Source: Antedon mediterranea
Taxonomy: Eukaryota > Echinodermata > Crinoidea > Comatulida > Antedonidae
DNA: 64,000 bases
Assembly: GCF_964355755.1 (NCBI RefSeq)
Contig: NC_092677.1
Span: 22,416,101-22,480,100 of the forward strand
Direction: 5' to 3'
Shown: positions 13,501 to 25,562 of the stretch, piece after piece
Numbering within the stretch: the first letter of the stretch is position 1
How the letters are laid out: each line of letters opens with the position of its first letter
Translations under genes and position numbers: made by a program
The notes under the pieces: model-generated
The model's database searches: none
What the model was told of the DNA's origin: nothing
Seen by the model: only the letters and a program-made list of their open reading frames with translations

Positions 13501-16500
13501 AATTAATGAGCTGGTTTCAGATGTTCAATGCGTTAAACAACAGAGAATTCTGGACCAACATGAGACCATGTTTCACGCAGAATCGTCGTTTTTAAAGTCA
13601 CTTTCATATTAAATATGAAATTGAAAAGCAGTTTCTAGGTAGTAACCTTTAAAGACATTTGTAAAAACCTGCTCAAATACCATAGCTTTTGTAAGACCAT
13701 AACTAAATCATTGTTACCAACAATAATGCATTAATTGCCGACAATGAGTATTTTATCATAATTAAAGGTGGCCACAACTATACTTGAATAGGGACTGTAG
13801 CAGTAATATTAAGTAAACAGCAAACATATTATAAATAATATTATTTTTTCTTGGTTGTTACTCTTCTTTATTCACTTGTTTTGATAATTTCTTTTGCAAT
13901 TTGTATACAGATCAGAAAGTCAGCTTCAGTCAACTGGTAGTGTTTGGGAAGTATGTGATCTATTTGACAGTCTTCCTAAAAACAACAAAACAGCTGTCCT
14001 CATTAAAATAAACCAAGTGAAAGATTTAGTGAAAGATGCAGTGTTGGAATTAGAAGAGGTATATATTATAAAATAATATAAATATAAATATACAGTCACA
14101 TAGAAAAATAAAAAAAACAAGACACTGAGCTTGCTTGCCAAAATAGGCTATCGTAACAGACTTTGATCTGCGATTAGGCCTCGAAGAATACAAAGCTGTC
14201 AAATTCTAGGCTATGTATACCATACATTGAATTGTTTTTATTGCTATTTGATTGTATTTTGGTTCTCTGTGTCTGATTTTTTTTACAAATATGAAGTTTA
14301 GAAGGCATCTAATTTTTAAAATTAATTTGATTGAAGTACGCACCACATTTCAGATTTAACCGGTGCGCGTCTGGTGCTAGCTCATAAATAATTAAATTTG
14401 CGTCAATTTGTAGGCCTAATAGATTTTGTTTTTGTAGAATGGCCATCACGATAGGGCAATTATTAGCACAGAGTAGTGGCAATATGTAGTGTAAATAAAA
14501 ACCTATAAAACTAAATGACCGGAACACAACAGAAGCAAACACATGTGCACGCATGACATGTTTTTCGTCGGTGGTGCCTGCCTTTTTTTTCCTAAAAAAG
14601 TGCGACCTCTATTTTATGTCTTTAAATATTGCGCCTTTCAATCTGTTACCTTTCACACAGAAAACCGTAAAATTACCGTAATATTACCTTCTGTGAGAAT
14701 GGGTCTAGACTGGCAATAACGTCAGCTTACTTACCACGATATTGCCACAGTTCTGTGTGATAGTAAATACTGTAATGTTTTACTAAATTCTTTACATTAT
14801 GCTAAAACAAAATTGCTTGTATCATTTAGGCTGTGGTGTCTGATAGCCAAGGGGATGACTGGCAAGGATTTGAAGACCTTGGACTAGACAACAGTAATGA
14901 AAATTATACCTGGTCTGAGAAAGATAAGGACGTATTGCTATCATGTATTGGCCTGCTAAAGGTCACTAGAACATGCCTTAAGAAAGTTACATTAGCATTG
15001 AAAGAGAATGCGCAGTGGGAGGAAGAGCATCATGTGGCACAGCTTGATGATATTGCAGATATTTGTTTGACTGTTAGTCCTGCAGTTGATGAACTAGCTG
15101 AGTCTTTATATCCACCAATGAAATATGAGAATGTTACTATCAGGGTATGGAAGCATTTCTAGTTTGTATAATAAATTATAAAATACATCATATTACCAAA
15201 GAATATATTTATATGAGAAAAATGAGCAATCCACGATATTTGCATTATAAATTTGCAACACTTTTAACAGATGAATGAGCGGATGTAGGCTAAAGAAGAC
15301 TTTATTAGAAAGACTTTATAAAATGTCACATAACAACAATAATACTAATTTCATTACAGGCTTTCTATCAGCCATCACTCCAAACCTATACTCCCCCCCC
15401 CCCCTTTGTTGCAATTTTCAAATGTAGTTACAAATATTTCCAATAAAGTTTTAGTCATTTTGATAGGCCAGACCCCACCCCAAACTCCCAACCAACCAAA
15501 GATAATTCAACTTTATATCCCATATGTTTCAGAAACTGAAATTTGTATGAACCAATGTCGAAAGTGGGGAAGAGTGGATATTTTGATACCATTGAATCCA
15601 AAAAGGTGGATAATGTTCAAATATAGTTTAGAACCTTTCCGGTACAATTGACCCATATATATACTATGCGTGCAGTAACAAATATTTGTATAACAAACAA
15701 ACGAACATACAAACTCTCTCACTTAAGTTATAATATAGATTTGTCATGACCTCCTTATTATGTCATGTTGCAGCCTTAACACCCATGGAGTAATGGATCT
15801 GTCTAGTGCCTTTTTTAGTAGCATTAAACTCTTGCACGTTTTTTACAATTTTTAGCATGGCATACTAGGTCTGAAGAAGTGTTGTAATAGCAGATAAATG
15901 GACTTTGGTGGCAACTAATTATTTAATAGATTGCAAAACATCAAACTCACTATATAGTAATGCATATAATATTTTGTGGATATAATAATAATGGGGTCTG
16001 TGATCAGAATTGCAAGTTAACCTTCTCGTACCATGGAACTGTGGTATCATTACCTTGTATATCCTACACTATTTCGACATTAGGTTTTATTCATGACTAG
16101 TCTCGAATGTTAATTTATATGTGAATTACAGTTTTTTTATACTGACTTGCTTCTTCAAGCAAGGCCGCGCCTTTAATTTTCCATCTAATACCTACGAACA
16201 GCTCATTATGTGGATTGCTCCCAGAATGAATACTTGATTACAGAGGTGTAGGCTTGTTGTTGACTCCTCGCTCCCCCAGTCTACGCCCCTGTATTCACTT
16301 GTTTCATTTCATTTCATATCTTTCTTTGTTCTGGAAAACTCATTCAATACATAAGCACAGTACTGGTCTCTCATGAGGTCCAGATTTGTGACTTAACTTC
16401 AAAATTAAAGCAAAATATATACATATGTAAACAAAAACTTACTTTAAATACTTTTAAATTCATTAATTGGTAATTTTGTCCATGTTGGAGTAACTACTGT

Positions 16501-17215
16501 AGGGTATTTGATTGACTACATGTGTTTTTATGATGAGTGGTGTGCATAAATTGAAACTTGGTTGATAGATATGAAGGAGCAATATCTTTTAAACGTTTAA
16601 AAACTAGCATCAACAATTGTGTCTTCCATTTAAGTGATAACATTAATTTCAGATCAATTGGTTCTAGAAAAGTTAAAAAGCAGGAATTAAAATCAAATCT
16701 AACAGGAAGCGAATCTTTGATGTGTTTAAACCCAATTTTAAGATTTTACCCAAAAATTGTCTTTTTTTTCATAACCACAAACTATAATCTTTGATGTTAC
16801 TCAATTTAAACTTGCACTCAATAAATTGTTTGATTGCTGATTCATAGGTCCTGCCCATGCCCTTCTACCATTTTGAAATCAGTAAACTGCAATGTAGATA
16901 TTTAGAAGCAGCCTATTCGACTCAATGTCACCTGTTATTTTCTCCAGATAGTTCAGGTTCACTGCCAATAACGTAAAAATGCTGCTTAATGGAAATTAAC
17001 TTAAAGAAAAAGAGTAAAATGTGTGCTAGAAGTATGGTATGCGTTACATGGCTTTTTGTTTTTTTCAGACTGATCACTTAGCTGGGATTTCTAGAAATCT
17101 GCTAGATAGGACAAAATCAAGCCATATATGCACAGAAGGTGATATGTCATGGATTGAATTCTTGTACAAGGCAATTGACCATAATTTGGAAAAGATCAGT
17201 GGGTGCATTATTTGA
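4598..17215 (+). CDS. CCNDBP1: cyclin-D1-binding protein 1 (GCIP/DIP1) orthologue, five clear exons
   Basis: Exons: 4598-4759, 5036-5132, 13911-14058, 14830-15144 and 17069-17215 (TGA at 17213-17215). All junctions are GT-AG and the codon phases match across every one. The translation follows the known vertebrate protein in order: SKEATKLSVLFSKPPVPT; GIVLRKSTKQAVVNIVEAV; SVWEVCDLFDSLPKNNK with VKDLVKDA; YTWSEKDKDVLL; HVAQLDDIADI with SPAVDELAESLYPPM; and a final exon with WIEFLYKAIDHNLEKI. The family is helical and acidic, binds cyclin D1 and HLH factors, and is described as a negative regulator of cyclin D/CDK4 signalling; that role is family knowledge. The N-terminus is incomplete: a weak candidate exon ends at 4262 in the matching phase. 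Intron 5133-13910 is 8.8 kb and packed with repeats. The reading frame is intact, so this is probably a live host gene. Confidence 0.88.
5133..7701. other. first part of CCNDBP1 intron 3, non-coding
   Basis: No open frame of note. It contains two small hairpins: about 6279-6316 (AGGCTATTGCTCT against AGAGCGATAGCCT) and about 6596-6625 (GAAAGAGAATA against TATTCTCTTTC). GC-rich islands with alternating GCGCGC lie near 5852 and 5959 and are in partly inverted relation. Confidence 0.45.
7702..9693. repeat. 2-kb imperfect palindrome (foldback element)
   Basis: The left arm (7702-8661) and right arm (8762-9693) are inverted copies of each other around a 100-bp spacer. Outer ends read TAGTCTGGG.TCCAGACGGAG and its complement. 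Inner ends read CAGACTTGGGGCAAGTC and GACTTGCCCCAAGTCTG. Landmarks match along the whole arm, including CACCAAGAATTCTTGGTG, GGCGGGCGGTATGTAAATATGGA and the CCTACGAAGGAGGCCTAGG box. Small indels and substitutions separate the arms. No transposase is present, so it is either a non-autonomous foldback or an inverted duplication. It sits inside the CCNDBP1 intron and abuts the 3' end of a LINE. Confidence 0.85.
9697..12060 (-). pseudogene. CR1-like non-LTR retrotransposon, decayed
   Basis: Read on the minus strand: endonuclease remnants near 12050-11690, a linker (11611-11282, with SSYNKKQWMNKDVEYAI), the segment GSPVLPDRDESGLHFMEF, then PGPDGIHSRVLKEVAE, and an RT tail (10545-10111: TKLYRVVSNELDRVTLQ, YIHLYKSMIRPVIEYGSWV). 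The last piece at 9933-9730 holds SFASRIVNDWNSLP. The reading frame jumps from PLF.KRGKRDN straight to TKLYRVVSN, so most of the RT palm including the YADD motif is deleted. Many stops and frameshifts. A MITE interrupts it at 10677-10985. Clade (CR1, Rex or L2) cannot be settled by eye. Confidence 0.8.
10677..10985. mobile_element. TTAA-flanked MITE, copy A, inserted in the LINE
   Basis: Starts after TTAA (10673-10676) with AGATGTATTGTCCCCC and ends before TTAA (10986-10989). The interior matches copy B at 57265-57590: GTTAAATT.AACCAAAA, AATTTGAC, CAATTTTTGTTCAAAGTG and GTGACATTAAAAT.. in the same order. The right terminus has lost about 9 bases. LINE coding resumes on both sides, which shows a clean insertion. 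A TTAA target duplication fits Kolobok or piggyBac-type non-autonomous elements. Confidence 0.7.
12990..13760 (+). pseudogene. Penelope-like element RT remnant (first copy)
   Basis: Plus-strand fragments spread over three frames resemble Penelope-like reverse transcriptase: IKPADKDFAIIAKRSP near 12996, then STATEKISEYVDDLLTPYVT and LATLDV.SLYTN..HDE near 13260-13445, and QRILDQHETMFHAE later. Numerous frameshifts and stops. It lies in the CCNDBP1 intron, upstream of exon 13911-14058, on the same strand. Confidence 0.6.
15145..17068. other. last CCNDBP1 intron, non-coding
   Basis: AT-rich, with a C12-14 run at about 15394-15407. The open frames at 15406-15651 and 16558-16794 show no family signature and no splice logic. 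Confidence 0.45.
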
Positions 17216-18161
17216 GGCAGGTACTCATACTTAATTATTACTATAGATATTTTAAATCCTTTCAAAACATGATCGCACGAGGTCCATAATAGGTGGGGGA
17301 ATAATTTTTGTTGCATCATCAAAATCCGGCTAATTTAGTATTGAATTGAAGCTGTTTTTTTCTGTTTGATAAACCACATTGTTAGATTTGACTTTGCGTG
17401 GATGTCGTGCGAAGATGCCAAGAAGACCACTGAAAAAAATAATCCTTACCCAAATTATCAGTGTTGACCATTTTCCTTACAGAGGGAATTTATTTCTGTG
17501 CTTATTACTAAATTACTGTCGTCCAGGCAATGTGCATGGCATGCATCTATTAGCGCGTTAATTAATGATTGGATACCCCCGCAGTGGACTATTCTATTTT
17601 CGGAACTAGTCTTCCTCGCACACGAGGCATGTTTGAAAATGTCGCTTCTCATGGAATATTTGCTTTGAAACGTCAATTTAACCGATTTATTAAATGATTT
17701 GATAAGTGGAGTATTTATCAAGCTGCTATACAAAGCAAGTATTTTAGGAAAAAAATGTACCAAATAAATTTAAGAAGCTTTAAATTTGATATGCGGCCGC
17801 CGTAACCTATTCTCAAATCGCGAAAATAAAAGGTCGTGATATAGTTAAAAATGTAAAGTAACAAAAATTTAGGGCCGCGAAAATGTTGAGCTTTACAGTA
17901 CAGTCTACAGTAAATAATCGTACTAATACATATTACATTGCAAAAAAAAAGAGTAAATTCGCATTTGGGCTTTTTTAGAACTTTTGAAAAAACATGCGCA
18001 AAATGGAAGGGAATGGGGGAAATACCTAAAAAAAAATATTTAAAGACCCCCAAAAGAAAATAGTCTTGTAAAACCCTGTGGTATCTATGGACAAAAATAA
18101 GAACTTTAAAATGGATATGAAATGGATTTAGAATTTACTTTAGGGTCATCTGTCACATTTG

Positions 18162-19045
18162 TTAAACTACATGGCTACTATCAAGATTATTCAAAACCTT
18201 TTTTATTTTATTCCATATTTTCGGACCCTGTCCTCTGATAGAAGACCTAGCGAGGTCAGTAACAAAAAAGTGAGGTCTATACCAATTAGATGATCTAGTT
18301 TCATATGAATGAAAACAATGTGATTTAATAAAATAATTAGAAAAGATGTCAGGAAGTAAGTTATTGTGGAATTTATACATGAAAATTGCAATTTGAAGCT
18401 TGTGGATATCAAAAACTGTAAGACTGTTTAATTTATGGAATAAAGGAAATGAAGGAGCACGGTAATGCGAGTTTGTACAAAGACGCATAATTTTTTTCTG
18501 TTTGATGTGAACTGAATGCAGGTGGCAGTTATTAGAATCAGCCCATATAATATTGGAAAATTGAATATGTGGTAAAACAAGATTTTGATAAAGTATAAAT
18601 AGGGTTTCAGTTGTTAGTGTCAATTTTAGTCGGAAAAGGATACCGGTATATTTTGAATCAAGATTGGTGACATACATGTTATGTTGTTTCCATGTTAATG
18701 TGTCATCTATTAATATACCTAAAAATTTTGTTGTTGAAACTTTGGAAATAGGAATATTATCAATATATATATTATCAACATTAAGTGCGGTTACAATGTT
18801 TATTTTTAAATAGCATGTATGTGGTTTTATCCAAGTTGAGAGACAGAATATTAGCTTTTAGCCAGGTTGATACCTTTGTCATTTCAAAATTTACTGTGCG
18901 AATGAGATGTGTAATGTTACAGTGTGATGCTAATAAATGTGTATCATCAGCGTAAATGATAAATGAAAAGAAGTTGCCTGATGTTGAAGTTGTCTGATGA
19001 TGATAATTTATATGCTCGTTTAAGCATGGTATAGACAATATTTTT
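18162..19045 (-). pseudogene. LINE reverse transcriptase C-terminal fragment
   Basis: On the minus strand, 19038-18781 carries the catalytic motif IIYADDTHLLASHC and SLNLDKTTYMLF. After a frame break near 18700 the thumb and C-terminal part follows (18677-18162: LYQNLVLPHIQFSNIIWADS, GQGPKIWNKIKKVL). This is the usual end of a CR1/L2-type RT. No endonuclease is seen upstream, so it is a 5'-truncated, frameshifted copy just downstream of CCNDBP1. Confidence 0.8.
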
Positions 19046-19624
19046 TTATGTTAACATCAACATGGCTATGATAGTGCAAGAGAAGTCCTTTGTCAGTAGG
19101 TTTTCTGTACACCTTGGTTTCTAATGCATTGTCAAGTGTTTAGATGGTAAAATTAATACTATAAATAATAGAGTTATTATGTGCAACTTTCATAGTAAAA
19201 TCAATTGCAGTGTGTGCATTATTTATCGTGTCCAGAAACTTTTATGCCTCATCCTGGCTGGGCATAAACACAATTTGTGTCGTCAACATATTCTTGTTAG
19301 AATTCTGTAAGGTCTTTTCAAACATTTATTAATCGACAAGCCATACACCTAGGTGAAGTCTATTCTTCAAATTTTCATTTGCCCTTCAAATTTCTTGGAC
19401 ATTTGCATAAATAGTCTGGTCAAATACACAGACAATATTTCGTAACATTAACCTATTCACCATATTGGTGTTCTCGTATATCGCAGTATTAATTATCGTC
19501 AAATCTGTTGCACTGGTAAGTAGTGAATTGCTGTGTTTATGGGCCGTTGCTATAGCCAGCTATGTCCCATGAGGACATATTCATTAATAAGCTGTTTCAT
19601 AGCTGCAGCTTTAGTATCTAAGGC

Positions 19625-19710
19625 CGACAGTTTTGCGAATTTGCAAACTCGATATAATTTATAGGTCCTAGCTGCTGGACCCAAAAAAACGTCTGGGAAA
19701 AAAGATTCTA
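19625..19710. repeat. dispersed repeat end, inverted partner at 57.99-58.08 kb
   Basis: The segment with GACAGTTTTGCGAA...TATAATTTATAG..GCTGGACCCAAAAAAACGTCTGGGAAAA is found in reverse complement at about 57995-58075 (CCCAGACGTTTTTTGGGTCCAGCA...TATAATTTATAG...TTTTCGCAAAAATGTC). Probably the terminus of an unnamed element. Confidence 0.5.
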
Positions 19711-20890
19711 TGAGGGCTCACGGTTGAATGATTTTTAGATTCTTGCCCTTTGATTGGTTGACGCGTCTCAACAGATTGTGGAAGAATTTTCACTTGTACC
19801 ACTGTAAAGTCACTTTGTCTCTAGAGGGTATTCAGTTGCATGCCTACAGGTCAGGTTGAGAATGAGGTCACAGACAAACAGGCTACAGCACATTAAAGTT
19901 CAAAATTGACCATTTTTAAATGCCATTTTTGAATTAGTAGATTAATATTTGTTGGCAAATAATACATTGTTGGAAAGGTACACATGTCTTCTTTCAAATG
20001 CTGTGTATACAATTAATTAGTGAGAAAATGGGCATGTGATTCATAATTAAAGAACTATCTGTGCTTTGTATGTATCTTTGCGATTAAAGGACATCTTTTT
20101 TATAATTAATCATAATTAATCAAAAACAACAATGATTAATTTTAAAATGTCGTGGCGTTTTTTGTAAGAAATATTTCTTGTTTAATTTGTACATGATTCC
20201 AATTGTTTGTATTTACCATATCCCAGATCAACTAAAAATTATTTAGAAATAAACATTACTTTTATTTATGTTTCTTTATATTTATTATTTTTTCTGTGGA
20301 TTTTGAACACAGACATGGTCTTTTTTCATGTGTCATCTTTAGTTGTTTAAATGCTTCTTTTTTTCAACAAAGATAGTAGAAAATATGAATTTTCATTTTT
20401 TTTAATACAACCAACCTCTGGCGTAATGTTTCATGTGAATATGAGAAAAGTATAAGCAAGCACAGTCAAAAGGTAAAGCTACCACTAGACAATAGACGGG
20501 CAGGGATTCAACTTTAAAGAAATTTTCCTACCATATTATACTGTAGTTGGCAAGCAAAATAAAAAGAATGGTATCGAATCAAGTTGATCACAAAACTTTG
20601 ACAGGGTGCATATGTAGTAATCTTACAGGACTGTGGGAAAGACTGCAAGAAACTATCAACATTCAGTCAGTAGAGGAACCTAGAAAGTCTGTAGATATAT
20701 TACCATTATTATTTGGTTATTTATTTTCAGCTTTCTCATGGGATTCAACAGTGCAACAAAAAGACCAGCTATAGTATTTTAATGTACACACTCTTGTATT
20801 GCTTATGGCTCGGTGGACTCCACTTTGCAAGGACTTTTCATGATGTCAGAGCAGCCAATTAAGGCACTCTCTTATCTTTCCACGACTGTG
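19711..20890. other. no supported gene
   Basis: AT-rich. An open frame at 20547-20774 (75 codons, containing LTGLWERLQETINIQ and PLLFGYLFSAFSWDS) looks compositionally protein-like, but I recognise no family and see no neighbouring exon, so it is left unassigned. Confidence 0.35.
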
Positions 20891-20894
20891 TGTT

Positions 20895-21070
20895 AACTAG
20901 TTCATTGGGGTAAACCACCTACTCAAAAGTTTTGTCTATACTAGACCTACGGTTTATAGTCGGAAGACTTGTTCTACCACTAGAACCATTCAGTGAGTGA
21001 GCCTTGAACCCTTGCCAATGTTACGGTTACAGTAACAGTCAACCTGGTCTATATCGCAATTCCTGTGAAG
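20895..21070. repeat. dispersed SINE-like repeat, copy 1
   Basis: Shares GACCTACGGTTTATAGTC, GAAGACT.GTTCTACCAC.AGAACCAT, AGTGAGTGAGCCTTGAACCC and TGCC.ATGTTA.GG.TAC with 35905-36172. On the minus strand GGGTTCAAGGCTC resembles a tRNA B box, hinting at a tRNA-derived SINE, but no clear A box is visible. Confidence 0.5.
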
Positions 21071-21365
21071 TTTACATAGTACGTGGAGGCCATCTACAAA
21101 CAAGGCTCAAGAAGAGGAAAACCTGAAAAGTTATCAAAAATGATTCACTTTCACAACACAAAGTTTGTTAGGAAGATGCGGATGATTGCCATCGTGGTAT
21201 TCCAAGTATCATCAATGCTAATTTCATAAAACAACACATAACAGGTTATCAAGACTGTCTTTTCACCAGTGATATTTATTTGTACATTATGTTTAATTGG
21301 GCAGCATGCCACTCGCTCCTCATTACTTCCTGCCCTTTGTGGTCACTGACTTTGACACTTGGCAG

Positions 21366-21580
21366 CAATTACAGGGCCAATATATATATATATAAATCCA
21401 AAGGCAAATTACTGAAAAAAAAATGACAATGCTGTGGGTACCAGTGGCTGATACAAAAAATCTCAATGTAGATACAAAAAAAAGAAGCGAAAAGCTAAAT
21501 CAAAACGATAAAGTAAACAGCCAGAAAAGTTAGCAGAGCTTTCGGGCAACACTAGCCCTTCATCAGTGCAATATATATAT
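21366..21580. repeat. Penelope-associated repeat end, copy 1
   Basis: Matches 59868-60042 in the same orientation: AAATCCAAAGGCAAATTACTG, ATGACAATGCTGTGGGTA.CAGTGGCTG, AACGATAAAGTAAA, CAGAGCTTT.GGGCAACACTAGCCCTTC.TCAGTGCA. (TA)n tracts lie on both sides. I suspect the end of a Penelope-like or related element, on the strength of the CTGATGA/GAAA core on the minus strand. Confidence 0.5.
21530..21572 (-). ncRNA. hammerhead-ribozyme-like core (tentative)
   Basis: On the minus strand CTGATGA (21566-21560) is followed by A, GGGC, a 7-nt loop, GCCC and then GAAA (21543-21540). That is the order of a hammerhead core: CUGAUGA, stem II, GAAA. After GAAA, GC-TCT-GC could form a two-pair stem III ending in TA. 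One unpaired A precedes stem II, and I could not find a good stem I, so activity is doubtful. Such cores are known at the ends of Penelope-like elements. The copy at 60.0 kb has CTGAAGA and CAAAG instead. Confidence 0.3.
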
Positions 21581-21599
21581 ATATATATTACAAAAATAT

Positions 21600-23664
21600 T
21601 TGTTTTGGTTAAATATGCTTTTTGTACGGCAGAATCACATATGTATTTTCTAGTGATCACCTACTGTGCTTGCTTTACGTCAACATTTCGTCAACTACTC
21701 TACAAGAATGTTGTAGTAACAATGAAAATACATCCTCTCATTCTTTTTAGGAATCACATGATATACTGCAAACATCACTCTTGTTCAAAGTCAAAGCAGC
21801 TCACCGCCTTTAATGTTAGTACATATTATTTAAATTTCTTTATTTTGTCCAACCAACAACAAGAAACAAAAACTTGTGGATTTATAGTTTTTTATGGGAT
21901 TCCTTCATTAAAATGCCTCATATATGTCTGCTATTCAAAAAGCATCCTGCTAATCTGTATCTTCATTGATATCAACTATATCTTTCTTCACCATTTTCTA
22001 CAACTCTTATCAAGTTGTTGATAGTGATGAGAGTTTGGGTTTGCTGACTGTCATTATGTTGATTTATTTTTGTTGTTGTTTCTTTTTAATTTGCTTCAGT
22101 ATGCCTGTTATCTTAGTTGGTTTTAACAGTTTGTAGGAAAATTTCTACAAAACCTCCTGAACATTGTCTTTGAGCTAGAGTAGGTTATGTTGGAACATTA
22201 TAAATATTGAGTAGATTAATATAAAGGTCTGATTGTTCTATTTTTTTTTTCTTGAATTGTTTCTGAAGGTTGTTGTATTCAAATACAAGGTTATGTTTTG
22301 AAGGATTTCCATGATGAACCAATTTTAATACGGGTCTCCAATTAATCCATCACTTTTAAGGAGCGCCTGTGTGATCACTCTCCTTAATGATCTCTAACGA
22401 GAGCAACTTATCATGATTGCAAGTCATTAAAAAGAGGAATTTACTTCCATTTCCTCACAGTGTATCCAATGCGGTGTCAGAGAAATGCCTCCTCAAGAGC
22501 AAAACATAAAGTACCAATTGTTTCTGTTATTGAACAAAGCAATTTTTATTTATGGAAAATAGTTAATAAAACAAATACATAAATAAAATACATGTTTCAC
22601 TTCTGTCTTTGTTTTATAATGAATATTTCTCCTGAATATTTCAACCGATAACCTTTTCTTAATTACTTTTAAGGCGTAATAATAATATTAACATTAATTA
22701 TTATTATTAATGCAAGTGACCCTCTACAGTGAATATGTAGCTACTTCTTTAAAATAGCATTCAATCTAATGCGATTTTAGTCGAATCAATTTTGCAGGCA
22801 TATGTGACCATTAAATAGCTGGATCCATATTGACCTTGACCTAGTGACCTAATTTGCTTGAATGCCCTCTACAGCGAATAAGTAGCCAGTTATTAGAAAT
22901 AACATTATGTGATTTTGAGTGATTTTCAACTTTGGAATATCTATTTTAATTTATCAATTTGCGGCTTTGTAAAATTACTGAATTCTTGTGTACTTGAACA
23001 TGTAATTTGCTTATTTAGTCTGTCCTTTTGCTCTTTTTGGGAACTTGGCCTTGCTCGAGATTGTCTTTCTTAAATACTTCTCCGCTTGTCCCCTTTTTCT
23101 TTACCATAGAAGTTTCTTCATTTAGTTGCTCTAATTCTTTTTTCCGTTGTAATCAGTTGGGCATCTCTCTTCTACTTCTCTCATGTTCTTTATGTTTTTC
23201 ATAACTCTTAGGCCGTGTTTCAGCAGCCAAAAATTAACCGATAAAAATCAACTGATAATTAACAGATAAAATTATATCATTCAAATCAGATAATTATCAG
23301 ATAAATGCGATTTTTTAATATTTTACCTGAAGGATAAATGTTCAATAATGTCTGATGTGTACTTCATTTTTACAATTATTTTGTATGGTTAACAAATTAA
23401 TCAATAATTTTGTTATAGCTGTGGAAACACAGCCTTATCCATTTTATTTGCTTTCATTGTTATTTATGTTCTATAGATTCTTGTTACTTGCGAGATAAAG
23501 TCGTCTTCTACCATATGCACCAAAAGCATGGCCTTATAGACATAACTGAATTTGAGTTTGCAGCAATCATATAATATATTGTTTGTCTTTGAAACAAAGG
23601 TACATGGAGGCGTATCAACCATTCCAATAATAAACCACTGGAACTTTTCTCCAAAAAGAGTGCT
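21600..23664. other. no supported gene
   Basis: AT-rich. The 151-codon plus-strand frame (21566-22021) starts inside an AT microsatellite and shows no domain, so I treat it as chance. Confidence 0.4.
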
Positions 23665-24195
23665 GGGCTATTCCATGATAACTCGCATTACATTTAATGG
23701 GTAGTTGAATGAGTGTTTGTGTCATTATTTCCATACCAAATAACCTAGAGCATAATTGTTTACTGTAAGGGTAGAGTATAAGTGTATGACCTAAACCAGA
23801 CAAGAACAAATCAAAAATAATAATTTGTTTAACTTTGAGACACATTTAATGAAATTCTCCTAATACTAGAAAGCTATGGTTAAAAAGTTATTGCTATATA
23901 TGTGTACTGTTATGCAAGTAACAAAAGTACTTAGAAAAAATGTTATGAATATTTATCATTAAATTGTAAACACGATACACCTTGGTAACTCGCGTTACAT
24001 TATGTCCACGATATAGTATAACTGTCAATCCTTAATTAAACATGAGAATTGAAAATGTTTAAACATCAACATTACAGTGCCAACACAATTAAATTAAAGC
24101 TTGAGAAGAAATATGGGTTTTGTTAAAAAAACCAACTGTATAGGAAAACAAACTTTAAATTTCATTTAACATTAAAACTATTTAATGTCCCTCAC

Positions 24196-25562
24196 TCAAA
24201 ACCTGGTTTCTAACTTAAAGTGACATCGATTATTTGCAACTTCAGGTTTGTCTAATTTATGAACCATGCTCTCACTCTTATAGTAAATCATATCTCTTGG
24301 TGTTGGCCATTTCCAATTTTGACCAGCTGGTTCCATCACCGAGACTTGGAAGTCATTCTCTGCTCCCAATGCGACTACTTCGCCTGGAAAGATGATACCA
24401 TCGTAGTCTACTGCATACCAATCTCCAATATTTATCAGTAAAGCACTGTTTACTGATGACATACTCTTGGAGCTGGAAGGTTGGTTGTCTTTGGACAGAA
24501 TATACGCTACAACTTCATTGTTGACATTCTTAATGAAGTGCATTCGTTTGATGCCTTCAATATGTTTGGAGTTGGTGAACACAGAGCTCAGGTTTAATAA
24601 CTGGTTCCGCTTTTCTATGTCAGTTGGTGATATGTTTTTGACCACCACGTTGACCATATCTGATGCTGCTTCAACAAAACTGTCCGAGTTTGTAACTATG
24701 GACTTGCGTGTGGATACCTTGTTCCATACGAAACGCTTAACAGAACCTCCAATACCATCCACTGGGCCTTTGCCATGTGATGTACAGAAAAAATTCCATT
24801 GAATCATTATTTCATGCTTTGTCTGTAAGCCTGCAATAGACGCTGCTATAAAACGGTTTTTGAATTGTGAAGCAATTGACAACAATTTAACTCCTTGGGG
24901 AAGGTAACCTAACAGAATATCCATATATGCTAACACAGTGTCCTTTGAATGGACAAGATTATCAGAGGCCAGTACATATGAGTGGATTTTGCCAGAATGC
25001 CATAGAGCAGCGGTAAGCAGACTGACCTGTTTTTGATTCCAATGTGCCGTCTGTATTTCGTCTTGACTAATGCATTGGTAGTTTTCAGAAAAATCTACTT
25101 GTAAGAGAGCTACCTCCTTGTCAAATGTTTCTGATAGTGCTTGGGACCTTTTCTCGTTGTAAGCAGCTGCTTGCTGTCGTTTTATGAAACAGTGTTCCAT
25201 AAATTGAGGTAGAATTTTACACATGTAATCAAGAAGCTCTTCTGTTGTTCCCTCTTCAGTAGTTTTTATCAACCTCCCTTCATCATCCGTCTTCCAAATA
25301 AACCATGATGTATTTACCGATTCTTCTATATCATAAAAATTGCGCATTCTCTTTGCATTCATGCAGTTTGTGCATTTATTTAGCCAGCAAGATCTAGTTG
25401 GATTTTCACAAAGGAGCTGATTTGGCAGGTCATGGGAGTAAGTAGGATAATTATCAGAAAATTCTATGGCAGCATGACGTTTTTGGTGTATTCCTCATAT
25501 TTACCACTCGTTTTTAAACATTCTCTGTATCGCTTTTGCTTTTTGGCACTTGTTAACAGCAT
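24196..25562 (-). CDS. DDE/RNase H-like putative transposase, one frameshift
   Basis: The main frame runs from 25362 (first ATG) to 24196 and is open further up to about 25490, giving CENPTRSCWLNKCTNC, a cysteine cluster. A separate short frame from ATG 25562 (MLLTSAKKQKRYRECLKTSG) joins it after one frame slip near 25490. The core has LLQVDFSENYQCISQDEIQ, SIASQFKNRF and FFCTSHGKGPVDGIGG, in the order of a D-D-D RNase H fold. In relatives I remember, the middle motif reads SDG..SQ(Y/F)KNRF; here the Asp-containing DG is missing, so catalysis is probably lost. About 420-450 residues in total. Family name unknown to me. Sits within palindromic subterminal repeats. Confidence 0.6.

Noticed and set aside
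21566-22021. 151-codon plus-strand frame
   Set aside because: Starts in an AT microsatellite, has low-complexity hydrophobic content and no homology signal.
24259-24802. Plus-strand frames in the DDE-like gene
   Set aside because: Antisense shadows of the long minus-strand open frame.
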